Below are positions 8,638 through 17,558 of a stretch of DNA of 64,000 nucleotides, piece after piece. Position numbers and translations under genes: made by a program. The stretch is from Alphaproteobacteria bacterium AO1-B. GTDB taxonomy: Bacteria > Pseudomonadota > Alphaproteobacteria > Rhizobiales > Stappiaceae. Every line of letters begins with the position of its first letter. Within the stretch, counting starts at the first letter, position 1. The notes under the pieces were generated by a model that saw only the letters and a list, made by a program, of their open reading frames with translations, was not told the DNA's origin and did not search any database. Location: contig MLAX01000001.1 in the NCBI GenBank assembly GCA_001890945.1, forward strand, positions 310,001 through 374,000. Reading direction: 5' to 3'.

Positions 8638-11600
8638 GCGGCTTCCAGATCCCCGACCTCACGCGGCAGCGTCAGGATCTTGCATCGCGCCCCCGAGCGT
8701 CCGCCTGGGTGAGTGCAAACGCCGGGTCGGGGAAGACCTTTGTACTGTCGCGCCGGGTTGTCCGGCTGCTGCTGGATGGCACCGACCCATCTCGTATTCT
8801 GGCGCTGACTTTCACTAAAGCTGCGGCCGCTGAAATGGCGACCCGCGTCTTCAAGATACTCGGCACCTGGGTGACGATGGACGATGCGGATCTTGCAAAA
8901 GAGCTCTTTGAGATTGAGGGACGTCATCCGGATGCCGCCCGGATCGCGATGGCCCGGCGTCTGTTTGCGCGTGCGCTTGAAACGCCGGGCGGCCTTAAAA
9001 TCCAGACCATCCACGGCTTTTGCGAAGCACTTCTCCATCAGTTCCCGCTTGAGGCCAATGTCGCCGGGCACTTCAACGTTCTCGACGACCGCATCGCAGC
9101 GGAGTTGATGGCGGAAGCGCGCGCCAGCGTCTTGCACAAGGCGGAGATGGAGCCGGACAGTCCGTTCGGCCGGGCGCTTGCATCTGTTATCGATCTGATG
9201 AGCGACGGCGGTGCGCAAAAGGCTCTGGATGAACTCATTCAGAACCGCGATGCGTTCCGACGCTGGACGGTCGATGTGGGTGGTTTGGAACCAGCATTAC
9301 AGGCCCTGGCGGGCGATCTTGAAATTGACCCGGCTCAGCAGCTATCCGATTTTGACCGCCGCTTTCGTGCCGAATGTCCCTTCGATCTGAACACTTGCCT
9401 CAGTTACGCAGAAGCGTTGAACACGGGCACGAAAACGGATCAGGGCAAGGCAGAGGCGCTTGTCGCGGCAATCCGCCAGACCGATCCGGGCCTTTTCCGA
9501 GAGGCTTGGCTTCCGGTCTTCCTGACTGGCAAGCTGGAGGCACGGAAATCGCTGGCGACCAAGAAAGTCACGGAAGCGTTTCCGGACATGGTCGATGCGC
9601 TGATTGCGGAACAAACCCGGCTTTTGGAGCTTCTGGATGGACGCCGAAAGGTCGTGACCTATGCGGGCACCGTCGCGCTTTTACGGCTGGCGGATGCTGT
9701 GATCACGTATTACGAACGGGCAAAGACGGCCAAAGGCTACCTGGATTTTGAGGATCTGGTGGTCAAGACGGCAACGTTGCTTGCCAAGTCGGATGCGGCT
9801 CAGTGGGTGCAATACAAGCTCGATCAGGGCTTGGATCATATCCTCGTTGACGAGGCACAGGACACGAGCCCGCGCCAGTGGGAGGTGGTCAACGCTTTGG
9901 CCGCCGAGTTCTTCGTCGGTGACAGCGGGCGTGAAAAGGTTCGGACCCTCTTTGCAGTGGGGGACGAGAAACAGTCGATCTATTCCTTTCAAGGCGCTGT
10001 TCCGGCTTATTTCGACCAAATGCGCCGGGCCTTTTCCAGACAGGCACAAAGCGCGGAGCAGGAGTTTCACTCCGTAAACCTTCAGCTCTCATTTCGTTCT
10101 ACGCCGGATGTTCTGGGCGCGGTCGATGAGGTTTTCAAAGACGCCAGCGCTTATCAGGGGCTATCGCAAGAGGGCGCGGCCCCGATTCATGAGGCGATCC
10201 GGCTGGATCCCGGGATTGTTGATCTTTGGCCGCTGGAGGCTGAGGCTGAGGTGAGCGAACCGGATGACTGGCGGTTGCCGGTCGATCACGTCGGCTCAGG
10301 CAGCCCGATGTTGAAGGTCGCCAAGCGGATCGCTGCAACCATCAAAGGTTGGATGCTGGATGGGACTGCGGAACCAGGCGATGTCATGATCCTGGTCCGC
10401 AAGCGTGGTCCGTTCGTGGAGGCGCTGAACCGGGAGCTGAAAAATCTCAACATCCCGGCGGCCGGCTCAGACAGGCTGATCCTCACTGATCACATCGCTG
10501 TTCAGGATCTCGCAGCTCTCGGGCGTTTTCTTCTCTTGCCGGAAGATGATCTTTCTCTGGCGGCTGTTTTGAAAAGCCCGCTGTTCGGCCTGGACGATAT
10601 GGATCTTCTGGAAGTCGCACGCGAGACAGATGACAAAGTTCGCCCCGGCACGCTCTGGCAGATGCTGGTCAAGCGATCTGAGGCCTCTACAAAATGGCAG
10701 GAGGTTCGCCGGCAGCTTGAGGATTGGCGGGCACGCGCGGATTTTGTTCCGCCCTATGAGTTCTATGCTCGACTGCTTGGGGCCGACGGAGGACGTCAGG
10801 CGTTCCGCCGCCGCCTCGGCGTTGAGGTTGATGATGTCCTCGATGAATTCCTAGCACTGACCATTGCTTATGAGCAGGCCGGAACGCCCGGCCTTGAGGG
10901 GTTTCTTGCCTGGATGGCGGCCGCCCCGACGGAGATCAAGCGCGAGTTGACGAACACCAAGGGTATGGTGCGCATCATGACGGTCCACGGCTCCAAAGGG
11001 CTGGAAGCTCGGATTGTTATTCTGGTTGATCCAGGCGGCGCTCCGGTAAGTGCAATTCACGATCCAAGCTTCTTGCCGCGTCCGCGTCCGGGAAACGATT
11101 TGTCACCTCCTGCTCTTGTCTGGTTGCCTCCGAAGACGGATCGTATCAGCTGGCATGACGAAGCAGTAGAGACGCTCCGGAAGGGGCAGGAAGAGGAATA
11201 CCGCCGTCTTCTTTATGTCGCGCTCACACGTGCCGAAGACCGATTGGTTGTTTGCGGTTGGGAGCCGAAACGCGGCGCGCATGACGACTGCTGGTATTCG
11301 CTCGTGTCCGCTGCCTTGAAGCTACAAGCCAAAGAGTTGCACGATGCCAAGGGTGATGTTGTCGGGTGGCGTTGGCAAAAGGACCCCAGCGCGGGCCCCG
11401 GTAGCGCATCATCTCCCGGTCATCCTCGAACGGATATGAGTGTAACTGGTGACGACCTCACACTGCCTGACTGGGCGCACCAACCTGTCACACCTGTTTC
11501 CAGAAAAATCCGGCTTCAACCGTCAAAGGCGTTTGAAGACATGGAAGACAAGGACGGTATTGAACCGATGCCGGCTGTGGCGCGCCTTGCAGCTGGGCGC

Positions 11601-12149
11601 CAGCCGGATTCTTGGCCGTTGGAACGGGGGCGGTTGGTCCACAGGCTTTTGGAATTGCTGCCCGACTTGCCGGCAGTGTCACGGATGGCGGCTGCGGAGG
11701 CGTTTCTGGACCAGGCACTGAAGCCCGTCTTCGCGCCTTTTAAAGACACATTGCTGAAAGAGCTTGAGCAGGTCTTGGAGGAACCAGAGTTTCAGCCGGT
11801 GTTTTCTGAACAGGGCCGGGCCGAAGTCGCACTGACTGGAACGATTCGTTCTGCAAATGGCACGGCCGTTGAGGTGTCGGGGCAGATCGACCGCTTGGTT
11901 GTGGACGGCAACGAAGTTGTGATTGTGGATTACAAAACCAATCTCAAGCCGCCGGAAACACTTCATCAAGTGCCGTTGGAGTATCGGGCGCAGCTCAGTG
12001 TTTACAGGGAGTTACTGCGGCAGATCTATCCGGCAAAGACAGTCCGATGCCAATTGCTTTGGACAACAGGGCCATCGTTGATGGAGATTCCGGGCGAACT
12101 TCTTGATGAAACTTTTGCCGGATTGGCGCCAGAGGTCCGGTCTGCTTGA
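8634..12149 (+). CDS. addA: AddA, UvrD-type helicase-nuclease subunit
   Basis: This protein of 1171 residues is the motor and second nuclease of AddAB. The Walker A motif is SANAGSGKTFVLSRR near residue 25. Motif II is LVDEAQDTSPRQW, a UvrD motif is GDEKQSIYSFQGA, and helicase motif VI is LLYVALTRAEDRLVV. The C-terminal RecB nuclease core shows GQIDRLVV and VIVDYKTN. The start at 8634 is chosen because ATGA overlaps the addB stop. An in-frame ATG 27 bases upstream lies wholly inside addB. It works with addB on double-strand ends and is probably in the same transcript as divL to murU. Confidence 0.95.
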   Translation: MSGFQIPDLTRQRQDLASRPRASAWVSANAGSGKTFVLSRRVVRLLLDGTDPSRILALTFTKAAAAEMATRVFKILGTWVTMDDADLAKELFEIEGRHPDAARIAMARRLFARALETPGGLKIQTIHGFCEALLHQFPLEANVAGHFNVLDDRIAAELMAEARASVLHKAEMEPDSPFGRALASVIDLMSDGGAQKALDELIQNRDAFRRWTVDVGGLEPALQALAGDLEIDPAQQLSDFDRRFRAECPFDLNTCLSYAEALNTGTKTDQGKAEALVAAIRQTDPGLFREAWLPVFLTGKLEARKSLATKKVTEAFPDMVDALIAEQTRLLELLDGRRKVVTYAGTVALLRLADAVITYYERAKTAKGYLDFEDLVVKTATLLAKSDAAQWVQYKLDQGLDHILVDEAQDTSPRQWEVVNALAAEFFVGDSGREKVRTLFAVGDEKQSIYSFQGAVPAYFDQMRRAFSRQAQSAEQEFHSVNLQLSFRSTPDVLGAVDEVFKDASAYQGLSQEGAAPIHEAIRLDPGIVDLWPLEAEAEVSEPDDWRLPVDHVGSGSPMLKVAKRIAATIKGWMLDGTAEPGDVMILVRKRGPFVEALNRELKNLNIPAAGSDRLILTDHIAVQDLAALGRFLLLPEDDLSLAAVLKSPLFGLDDMDLLEVARETDDKVRPGTLWQMLVKRSEASTKWQEVRRQLEDWRARADFVPPYEFYARLLGADGGRQAFRRRLGVEVDDVLDEFLALTIAYEQAGTPGLEGFLAWMAAAPTEIKRELTNTKGMVRIMTVHGSKGLEARIVILVDPGGAPVSAIHDPSFLPRPRPGNDLSPPALVWLPPKTDRISWHDEAVETLRKGQEEEYRRLLYVALTRAEDRLVVCGWEPKRGAHDDCWYSLVSAALKLQAKELHDAKGDVVGWRWQKDPSAGPGSASSPGHPRTDMSVTGDDLTLPDWAHQPVTPVSRKIRLQPSKAFEDMEDKDGIEPMPAVARLAAGRQPDSWPLERGRLVHRLLELLPDLPAVSRMAAAEAFLDQALKPVFAPFKDTLLKELEQVLEEPEFQPVFSEQGRAEVALTGTIRSANGTAVEVSGQIDRLVVDGNEVVIVDYKTNLKPPETLHQVPLEYRAQLSVYRELLRQIYPAKTVRCQLLWTTGPSLMEIPGELLDETFAGLAPEVRSA

Positions 12150-12234
12150 CGGAGCCGCTTCGGCTACCTACGTTCCAACCAACTGACGTACCTGAACTGG
12201 GTATGTGTGAACCACCGAACCACGAGATGTTGTA

Positions 12235-12555
12235 ATGGCTACCACCCAAGTCACCGATGCTTCCTTTGAAGCTGATGTTTTGAATTCCGACGAGCCGGTC
12301 GTTGTGGACTTTTGGGCCGAATGGTGTGGCCCGTGTAAGATGATCGCGCCGGCTTTGGAGGAAATTTCCGAAGAAATGAACGGTCAGGTCAAAATCACCA
12401 AGCTCAACATCGATGAAAACCAGGACATGGCCATGAAATATGGTGTCCGGTCCATCCCGATGCTGATCCTCTTCAAAGGCGGTGAGCCGATGGCCACTCA
12501 GGTTGGCGCGGCACCGAAAGGCAAACTTTCCGACTGGATCAAGAGCGCCCTTTAA
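12235..12555 (+). CDS. trxA: thioredoxin
   Basis: A 106-residue single-domain thioredoxin with the active site [11 protein letters not shown] and the cis-proline segment SIPMLILF. It is a cytoplasmic protein-disulfide reductase recycled by thioredoxin reductase. The length and motif are those of classic Trx1. The gene is 85 bases downstream of addA, a common alphaproteobacterial neighbourhood, and has its own terminator at 12606-12645. The spacer is long enough for a separate promoter. Confidence 0.97.
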   Translation: MATTQVTDASFEADVLNSDEPVVVDFWAEWCGPCKMIAPALEEISEEMNGQVKITKLNIDENQDMAMKYGVRSIPMLILFKGGEPMATQVGAAPKGKLSDWIKSAL

Positions 12556-12605
12556 GACCTTGAATTGCTGTGGTTGCCGCCGGGCGCTGCAGGCGAGCTT
12601 TGCAG

Positions 12606-12645
12606 AACGGCGGGTAAGGATGACGCTTATCCGCCGTTTCTCTTT
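12606..12645 (+). terminator. rho-independent terminator after trxA
   Basis: AACGGCGGGTAAG pairs with CTTATCCGCCGTT (one G-T pair) around a seven-base loop, followed by TCTCTTTGATTTT. Confidence 0.82.
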
Positions 12646-12706
12646 GATTTTGCCGTCCCCGGACGTATAAGCAACGCCAGATGTGTCTGAGCCAAACGGA
12701 ACACCA

Positions 12707-13342
12707 ATGAGTGAAGAAAACAAATCGTCGGAAATTCAGCCGGACGGGCTGAATCCAGAAGCTGAAGCTGTCAATGAAGCTGCCGCGGCCGCTGAGGAAA
12801 GCGCGGTCGACCCGGTGGAAGCTCTGATGGCCGAAAACGCGGATCTGAAAGATCGGGCCTTGCGCACCATGGCGGAAATGGAAAATCTCCGCCGCCGCAC
12901 TGAAAAAGAAGTCAAGGACGCGCGCCAATACGCAGTGTCTGGCTTTGCCCGCGACATGCTGACTGTTTCCGACAACCTTAGCCGTGCGCTGGAGGCTCTG
13001 CCGGAAGACGATCGCAAGAATGCAGACGCCGGCGTCGCCTCCCTCATCGAGGGAGTGGAGATGATCGAGCGGGACCTTCTGAACCAGCTTGAGAAAAACG
13101 GTGTGCGCAAGCTGGAGCCGGAAGGGCAGAAGTTCGATCCGAATTTCCACCAAGCCATGTTTGAGGTACCCAACACCGAGGTTCCGAACAACACCGTCGT
13201 TCAGGTCGTGCAGGCTGGTTATGTGATTGGCGAGCGCGTTCTGCGTCCGGCCATGGTGGGCGTCTCCAAAGGCGGCCCGAAAGAGGCTCCGAAAGCAGAC
13301 GCCGGAGCAGAACCCGGCGAAACGGTTGATAAAAGCGCCTAA
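12707..13342 (+). CDS. grpE: GrpE nucleotide exchange factor
   Basis: This protein of about 211 residues is GrpE, the exchange factor that releases ADP from DnaK. The N-terminus is acidic and Ala/Glu-rich. A long coiled coil (about 35-90, with [16 protein letters not shown]) follows, then the beta domain ending in [25 protein letters not shown], the family signature. An in-frame GTG at 12683 could extend it by eight residues. The ATG at 12707 (MSEENKSS) looks more natural. dnaK is not nearby in this window. A terminator follows at 13372. Confidence 0.96.
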   Translation: MSEENKSSEIQPDGLNPEAEAVNEAAAAAEESAVDPVEALMAENADLKDRALRTMAEMENLRRRTEKEVKDARQYAVSGFARDMLTVSDNLSRALEALPEDDRKNADAGVASLIEGVEMIERDLLNQLEKNGVRKLEPEGQKFDPNFHQAMFEVPNTEVPNNTVVQVVQAGYVIGERVLRPAMVGVSKGGPKEAPKADAGAEPGETVDKSA

Positions 13343-13371
13343 AGCGCCCTAAGATCAATGAATTGAAGCAG

Positions 13372-13407
13372 GCCGCCCTTCCACACGGACCGGGCGGCTT
13401 TCTTTTT
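13372..13407 (+). terminator. rho-independent terminator of grpE
   Basis: GCCGCCC (13372-13378) and GGGCGGC (13392-13398) form a seven-pair stem, followed by TTTCTTTTT. Confidence 0.85.
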
Positions 13408-13417
13408 GGGGGCAGGA

Positions 13418-14029
13418 ATGCTGTTGCAGTTGCTTGACTATCTGGGCGTTGCCGTGTTCGCCGTGACCGGAGGAATCGTTGCCTCGCGCAAGCAACTGGA
13501 TTTCATAGCCTTTTTGTTCTTCGCAACGCTGACCGGTATTGGAGGCGGCACGCTGCGCGATCTTCTTTTGGGGGTGCCGGTCTTTTGGGTGGTCAACGAA
13601 GCCTATCTTGTAGTCTGCCTCGTTGTGAGCGTGTTCCTCTGGTTCTTTGCCCATTGGATTGAACGCTTCAACAAACCCTTGCGCTGGGCAGATGCTGTTG
13701 GCGTTTCAGCCTATTCCGTGATGGGCGCGGCAAAGGCCCTAAACGTTGGCGACACTCTATTGGTCGCGGTGCTGATGGGTGTCTCAACAGCGACTTTCGG
13801 TGGTGTCCTGCGGGACACGCTTGCGCAAGAACCCTCTTCGATCGTCAAATCGGAGATTTATGTCAGTGCCGCGTTTGCCGGTGCTGGCAGCTATGTTTTG
13901 CTGGCCCAAGTTGGTGTTGTTCCATGGGCAGCGGCCATTCTTGCGGGAAGCGTTGCGATGCTCCTGCGTGGCGGAGCTATTCTCTATGGTTGGAGCTTGC
14001 CGGGATACGGCCATCGGCGCCGGCCTTGA
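13418..14029 (+). CDS. UPF0126/TRIC-family membrane protein
   Basis: A protein of about 203 residues with seven likely membrane helices arranged as two related halves, each with a Gly-rich loop (TGGIVASRKQ and GIGGGTLRDLLLG; VMGAAKAL and ATFGGVLRDTL). This is the UPF0126 or YicG layout, which belongs to the trimeric intracellular cation channel fold. Some members have been linked to glycine uptake, but the substrate cannot be read from sequence. The ATG at 13418 has GGGGGCAGGA just upstream. A TTG at 13406 would add four residues but lies in the grpE terminator tail. The gene stands alone. Confidence 0.86.
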   Translation: MLLQLLDYLGVAVFAVTGGIVASRKQLDFIAFLFFATLTGIGGGTLRDLLLGVPVFWVVNEAYLVVCLVVSVFLWFFAHWIERFNKPLRWADAVGVSAYSVMGAAKALNVGDTLLVAVLMGVSTATFGGVLRDTLAQEPSSIVKSEIYVSAAFAGAGSYVLLAQVGVVPWAAAILAGSVAMLLRGGAILYGWSLPGYGHRRRP

Positions 14030-14119
14030 TCATCACGCCGGAGGCTTAGGATCGCCATATGCAACTACAATCAAAAGCTGTTATGTCTTCTCCTGCGGTT
14101 GAGTGGTCAGGAGGGTGAC

Positions 14120-14494
14120 ATGTGGGAACACGGTCAGTTTTGGTGGAATGAACTGATGACCCGGGATGCTGAAAAGGCAAAAGCTTTTTACGGAAGCACG
14201 CTTGGATGGACCTTTTCTGAGATGCCGGTGGAAGGTGGCGGAACCTATTGGATTGCTAATCTAAGTGACAAGCCGGCCGGTGGAATCTTCGAGATGAGAG
14301 GCCCGGATTTCGACGGGCTGCCCGACCATTGGTTTTCCTATATCGCCGTCGACAACATCGACGAACGTCTTGAATTGGCAAAAGCCCACGGCGCTTCGGT
14401 CACACGGCCGCCCTTCGACGTGCCGGGTATTGGCCGGATTGCGCTGCTCAAAGATGCAGGCGGCGCCGCACAGGGCTGGATGACCCCAGCGTAG
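14120..14494 (+). CDS. VOC-superfamily (glyoxalase/dioxygenase-like) protein
   Basis: This 124-residue protein has a single vicinal-oxygen-chelate unit: WWNELMTRDAEKAKAFYGSTLGW at the start is the typical first beta-alpha element, and HWFSYIAVDNIDERLELAKAHGA is the second. Possible metal ligands are an early Glu and a late His, but the family is too varied to assign a substrate. The ATG at 14120 is chosen because CAGGAGGG lies 5-12 bases upstream. A TTG at 14099 is in frame but lacks a ribosome site. It converges with a small minus-strand gene whose terminator lies between them. Confidence 0.8.
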   Translation: MWEHGQFWWNELMTRDAEKAKAFYGSTLGWTFSEMPVEGGGTYWIANLSDKPAGGIFEMRGPDFDGLPDHWFSYIAVDNIDERLELAKAHGASVTRPPFDVPGIGRIALLKDAGGAAQGWMTPA

Positions 14495-14508
14495 CGCGGC
14501 ATTTTGAA

Positions 14509-14542
14509 AGCAAAAAAGCCGGCTCTCATGGAACCGGCTTCG
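14509..14542 (-). terminator. terminator, best T-run on the minus strand
   Basis: AAGCCGG and CCGGCTT form the stem. Read on the minus strand, the stem is followed by TTTTTTGC, so it serves the 30-residue minus-strand gene and may also stop the VOC transcript. Confidence 0.72.
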
Positions 14543-14552
14543 CGCCTTTATC

Positions 14553-14645
14553 TTAGAAAACAAGCCCGTAGGTTGTTGCGACGATCACGATCAAACCGAT
14601 CGTGATTGCCGGTAGACTTGCTGAATAGGCAAGTGTCGTCAGCAT
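14553..14645 (-). CDS. 30-residue single-pass membrane microprotein
   Basis: The ATG on the minus strand is preceded by GCAAAGGAGCAGGAC, a clear ribosome-binding site, and the frame ends after 30 codons just before the terminator. The peptide begins MLTTLAYSASL, continues with a hydrophobic run PAITIGLIVIVATTYGLVF and has no charged residues, so it is almost certainly membrane-embedded. I recognise no family. The combination of ribosome site, short frame and terminator is what supports it as a gene. The same frame is open further upstream, but that part overlaps the neighbouring cyclodeaminase gene and lacks a start signal. Confidence 0.6.
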   Translation of the reverse strand: MLTTLAYSASLPAITIGLIVIVATTYGLVF

Positions 14646-14785
14646 GTCCTGCTCCTTTGCAAAACGACATTGTGCGACATCGGTGCCCATGCACATGCGG
14701 ATGTGCGCGAGCGGCGGCTTTTTGTTCTTATGGACGCCCCCGGATAGCAAATGAAATGGGATGGCCGCCGTCTGAAATCCAGACG

Positions 14786-15694
14786 TCAGGCCTTCAAGAA
14801 AACGTGTGCAGCCAGAACGAAATCGGCGAGCCCAGTGTCTGGGCACGGAACGAAAAGTGTTCTTTGTCCATAATACCGCCGTCCGGCGCGTTCACCGCGC
14901 GCCAATTCTTCCAGACCAGCCGTCCATTCACAGTTGGTTCGCGGCGCTGATTTCAGGTTCGTGGTGAAGAGACGTGCTTCTTGCCAAAGCGTGTCCGGGA
15001 CCGGTGGATTGCACACCAAAGCATCTACGTGGCATCCAGCCGGAGGATCGAACTTGGATAGATCCATCCAGTCATCAGTTCCCGCCTCCGGTCCCGCCAG
15101 GCACACAATGTCTGCGCCCTCAAGTGCGCTGGAGATATCGTCTGTGACCCCGGCCGAAACATGAGAGAGCTCTGAAATGCCAGCGATCCTCCGACAGATC
15201 TCCTTGTCCGTTCCTGAAAAAAGGATCGAGGTGATGTTTCGGACAGCTGAATAGGCGGAGATCAGGCGTGGCAGGCGCGGGTCGCTGCCAATCACAAGCA
15301 AACGTTGGGCATCTTCACGGGAAAGATAAGCTGCAGCCAGCGCATGTAAACCGGCGTCACGCCAGGTGGCGAGGCGAACCCCGTCCAAAAGTGCGATCGG
15401 TTGCCCGCCTTTGCCGGAGAACAACACGTAGAGACCGGAAGGGTCGCCGAATTGTTCTGGTAGTGCCAGCGATATAGAACAACCGACGTAGCCGCGATCT
15501 ATGTGCCCCTGTCCGGCAAAGTCGGACCACGCAGGCTGCACGGCCAAATGTCCAACCTGCATATCAAGGCGGGGAATGCTTGCCGTCAGTGGTGCGCTGA
15601 CCTGAGCAGAGGACCGGTAACCCTGGCGCAGGATCTCAATTGCGTCCCGATCGCTCAGGCACAGGTCAATGGTGCTGCTGGAAATGATCCGCAT
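14786..15694 (-). CDS. ornithine cyclodeaminase / mu-crystallin family protein
   Basis: A 302-residue protein with the family's Rossmann-type dinucleotide-binding segment (RLLVIGSDPRLPRLISAYSA, about 130-150) and the substrate-domain features GKGGQPIALLDGVRLATWRDAG, which match the conserved ALLDG and TA(W)RTAA region of ornithine cyclodeaminases. The usual GxGxQ of the nucleotide loop is GSDPR here, and several conserved residues deviate. It may therefore be an amino-acid or ketimine dehydrogenase-like member rather than a true ornithine cyclodeaminase. It lies downstream of lapA on the same strand with a 10-base gap, so it is probably the last gene of the sppA-ihfB-lapA transcript. Confidence 0.75.
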   Translation of the reverse strand: MRIISSSTIDLCLSDRDAIEILRQGYRSSAQVSAPLTASIPRLDMQVGHLAVQPAWSDFAGQGHIDRGYVGCSISLALPEQFGDPSGLYVLFSGKGGQPIALLDGVRLATWRDAGLHALAAAYLSREDAQRLLVIGSDPRLPRLISAYSAVRNITSILFSGTDKEICRRIAGISELSHVSAGVTDDISSALEGADIVCLAGPEAGTDDWMDLSKFDPPAGCHVDALVCNPPVPDTLWQEARLFTTNLKSAPRTNCEWTAGLEELARGERAGRRYYGQRTLFVPCPDTGLADFVLAAHVFLKA

Positions 15695-15704
15695 TGGAAA
15701 GCGG

Positions 15705-16070
15705 TTATGCGGCGGTGCGGTTGCCCGGCCGCGGCAGGCTTGCGGCCGCAGAGCTGCTCTGTCCGTCTGTGGTCAGTTCGCGCAGCTGATCGGCTTCCTT
15801 GTGCCACTTGTCAGCTTCGCGGCGTTTGACACGGGCTTCCTTGCGCCAGCGGCCTTGCTTCGCCCAGGCCCCGATGCCACCGACGATAATGCCGCAGCCG
15901 AGGCTTGCAAAGATGATCCAGAACAGGGGGATATCCGGGATCGTCAAGCGCGGGTCCTGCGGATCAAACGGATTGAGGGCAAGGGAGACCGTATGCCGAT
16001 TGGCAACGGATAAGGGAACGAGAACAACTGCAATGGCGAGCAAGATCAAGTTCTTGATAAAGCGGGTCAA
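15705..16070 (-). CDS. lapA: LapA-family (DUF1049) inner-membrane protein
   Basis: A 121-residue protein with two transmembrane helices (about 6-23 and 47-70) and a charged, basic coiled cytoplasmic tail (WRKEARVKRREADKWHKEADQLREL), the layout of LapA/YciS. In E. coli LapA works with LapB in control of lipopolysaccharide synthesis via LpxC and FtsH. Whether that role holds here is unknown, as no lapB homologue is next to it. The ihfB-lapA adjacency is common in alphaproteobacteria and supports the family call. Confidence 0.82.
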   Translation of the reverse strand: MTRFIKNLILLAIAVVLVPLSVANRHTVSLALNPFDPQDPRLTIPDIPLFWIIFASLGCGIIVGGIGAWAKQGRWRKEARVKRREADKWHKEADQLRELTTDGQSSSAAASLPRPGNRTAA

Positions 16071-16132
16071 AGCAGTCTCCCTGACGGTCTGAGCAAAACG
16101 CGATTGCGGTGATGAGGCAACCTTGAGAGGAC

Positions 16133-16432
16133 TCAGTCGTCCCCGTGGTCGACACCATCATTCAACCGTATACGCATTTCTTTGCCGGTTTTGAAGAACG
16201 GAACATGTTTTTCATCCACTTCCACCTTTTGGCCGGTTCGTGGATTGCGCCCGATCCGGGCAGGGCGGTTTTTGACCGAAAAGGCCCCAAAACCTCTGAG
16301 TTCAACGCGGTCTCCGCGCATCAGCGCCTCAGTGATCTCATCAAGAATCGCATTGACGATGTTTTCGACATCCCGCTGATAGAGATGTGGATTTTGTTCG
16401 GCAATATGCTGAACAAGCTCTGATTTGATCAT
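16133..16432 (-). CDS. ihfB: integration host factor subunit beta
   Basis: A 99-residue HU/IHF-family DNA-bending protein. The signature [22 protein letters not shown] holds the beta-arm with the intercalating proline. [17 protein letters not shown] is the IHF-beta C-terminal segment. As the IhfA-IhfB heterodimer it bends specific sites in nucleoid organisation and transcription. sppA lies 15 bases upstream on the same strand. In many proteobacteria ihfB follows rpsA directly, but here sppA and a 5 kb block intervene. Confidence 0.95.
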   Translation of the reverse strand: MIKSELVQHIAEQNPHLYQRDVENIVNAILDEITEALMRGDRVELRGFGAFSVKNRPARIGRNPRTGQKVEVDEKHVPFFKTGKEMRIRLNDGVDHGDD

Positions 16433-16447
16433 GAAGAGCCCCCTCGA

Positions 16448-17434
16448 TTACGGTTTTTTGTCTGCCGCTACTGGAGCCTGCCAAACCGACACGAGCCCGT
16501 CAAGCATAAGGTCCCGAGAAATCAGCCCTTTAGCCTCATTTAGTGGCTCCAAGACAGCCAAACCGAAGCCTTTGCCGACTTCCCGGGAGACCCGGGAGGC
16601 AAATGGCAGTTCTTCGATGCTCTCTGTTGTTGTCCAGGTGATGACCGGAAGGTCTTTGGCAACGCCTTTTTCCGTTTCGAGCCAGGATACTGCCGTTTCT
16701 TCGCCGCCAATGGCGTCTACGAGCTTCTCCTGAAGGGCCCGTTGACCCAACAAAACACGGCCGTCGGCAAGTTCCAGGGCTTTGGGTTTGTCCAGGTCCC
16801 GACGTTCAGCGAGAATTTCGACGAACCAATTGTAGGAATCGGTCACCATTGCCTGCAGCATCGCTTTGGCTTCCGGTGTCGCGGGGGAATAGAAATCCGG
16901 TTCGGCTTTGAGCGGCGCGCTTTTGACCGCTTCCATGGAAACGCCGACGGTTTCAAGCAGCTTTTCAAAGTTGCCGAATTGGAAGAGGACACCGATCGAG
17001 CCGGTGATGGTGTTGTACCGGGCGACAATATGATCAGCAGACATGGCGATCAGGTACCCTGCAGAGGTCCCGATTGTCCGCATTTCGGCAACAACGGGCT
17101 TTTTCTCCGAGAGTTTGCGCAAGGCGTTGTAAATCGCTTCGCCTCCGGTTGTACTGCCGCCGGGAGAATTGATCGAGACAATCACGCCCTTCACAGCGTC
17201 GGATTTACCGATCTTCTCCAGCATCTCCAGAGTTTTACGGTTTTCCAGGATCATGCCTTCAATCGGGATGCGCGCGATGTGGGCAGACCGTTTCGACATG
17301 TTCGCAGCGCCCGCAAAATACACCAGGCCGCCGATCAGAACCAAGGCGGCGACAAGAAACGTTGCCACCCGCCAGAATGTCACCTTCCGCCGCAAACGCC
17401 TGCGATCAACCAATGCATCGACATCCATCGCCAT
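16448..17434 (-). CDS. sppA: signal peptide peptidase SppA (short, single-domain type)
   Basis: A 328-residue protein with one N-terminal membrane anchor (about 25-46), then a ClpP-fold S49 peptidase domain. SINSPGGSTTGGEAIYNAL holds the substrate-binding loop, GTSAGYLIAM the nucleophilic serine and VKSAPLKAEPD the general-base lysine of the Ser/Lys dyad. It degrades cleaved signal peptides in the inner membrane. The short form forms octamers in Bacillus. The start is set at ATG 17434 with TTTGGAG upstream. The frame stays open to a TTG at 17470. Confidence 0.92.
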   Translation of the reverse strand: MAMDVDALVDRRRLRRKVTFWRVATFLVAALVLIGGLVYFAGAANMSKRSAHIARIPIEGMILENRKTLEMLEKIGKSDAVKGVIVSINSPGGSTTGGEAIYNALRKLSEKKPVVAEMRTIGTSAGYLIAMSADHIVARYNTITGSIGVLFQFGNFEKLLETVGVSMEAVKSAPLKAEPDFYSPATPEAKAMLQAMVTDSYNWFVEILAERRDLDKPKALELADGRVLLGQRALQEKLVDAIGGEETAVSWLETEKGVAKDLPVITWTTTESIEELPFASRVSREVGKGFGLAVLEPLNEAKGLISRDLMLDGLVSVWQAPVAADKKP

Positions 17435-17534
17435 TGCGCGAAAAACTCCAAATTTATCATCACAATTCAAGTGGCTCGGACCCTAGGCCCGAGGCACCCA
17501 AATTGCAAACACTGGATCAATACGTAGGGGTTGA

Positions 17535-17557
17535 ATAAGGCGAATTTACCGCCTTAT
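17535..17557 (-). terminator. hairpin after the FKBP gene
   Basis: ATAAGGCG and CGCCTTAT make an eight-pair stem directly after the FKBP stop on the minus strand. The following T-run is poor. Confidence 0.5.
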
Positions 17558-17558
17558 C

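Noticed and set aside
16742..17527. 261-codon plus-strand frame opposite sppA
   Set aside because: Shadow of sppA, with no homology and no ribosome site.
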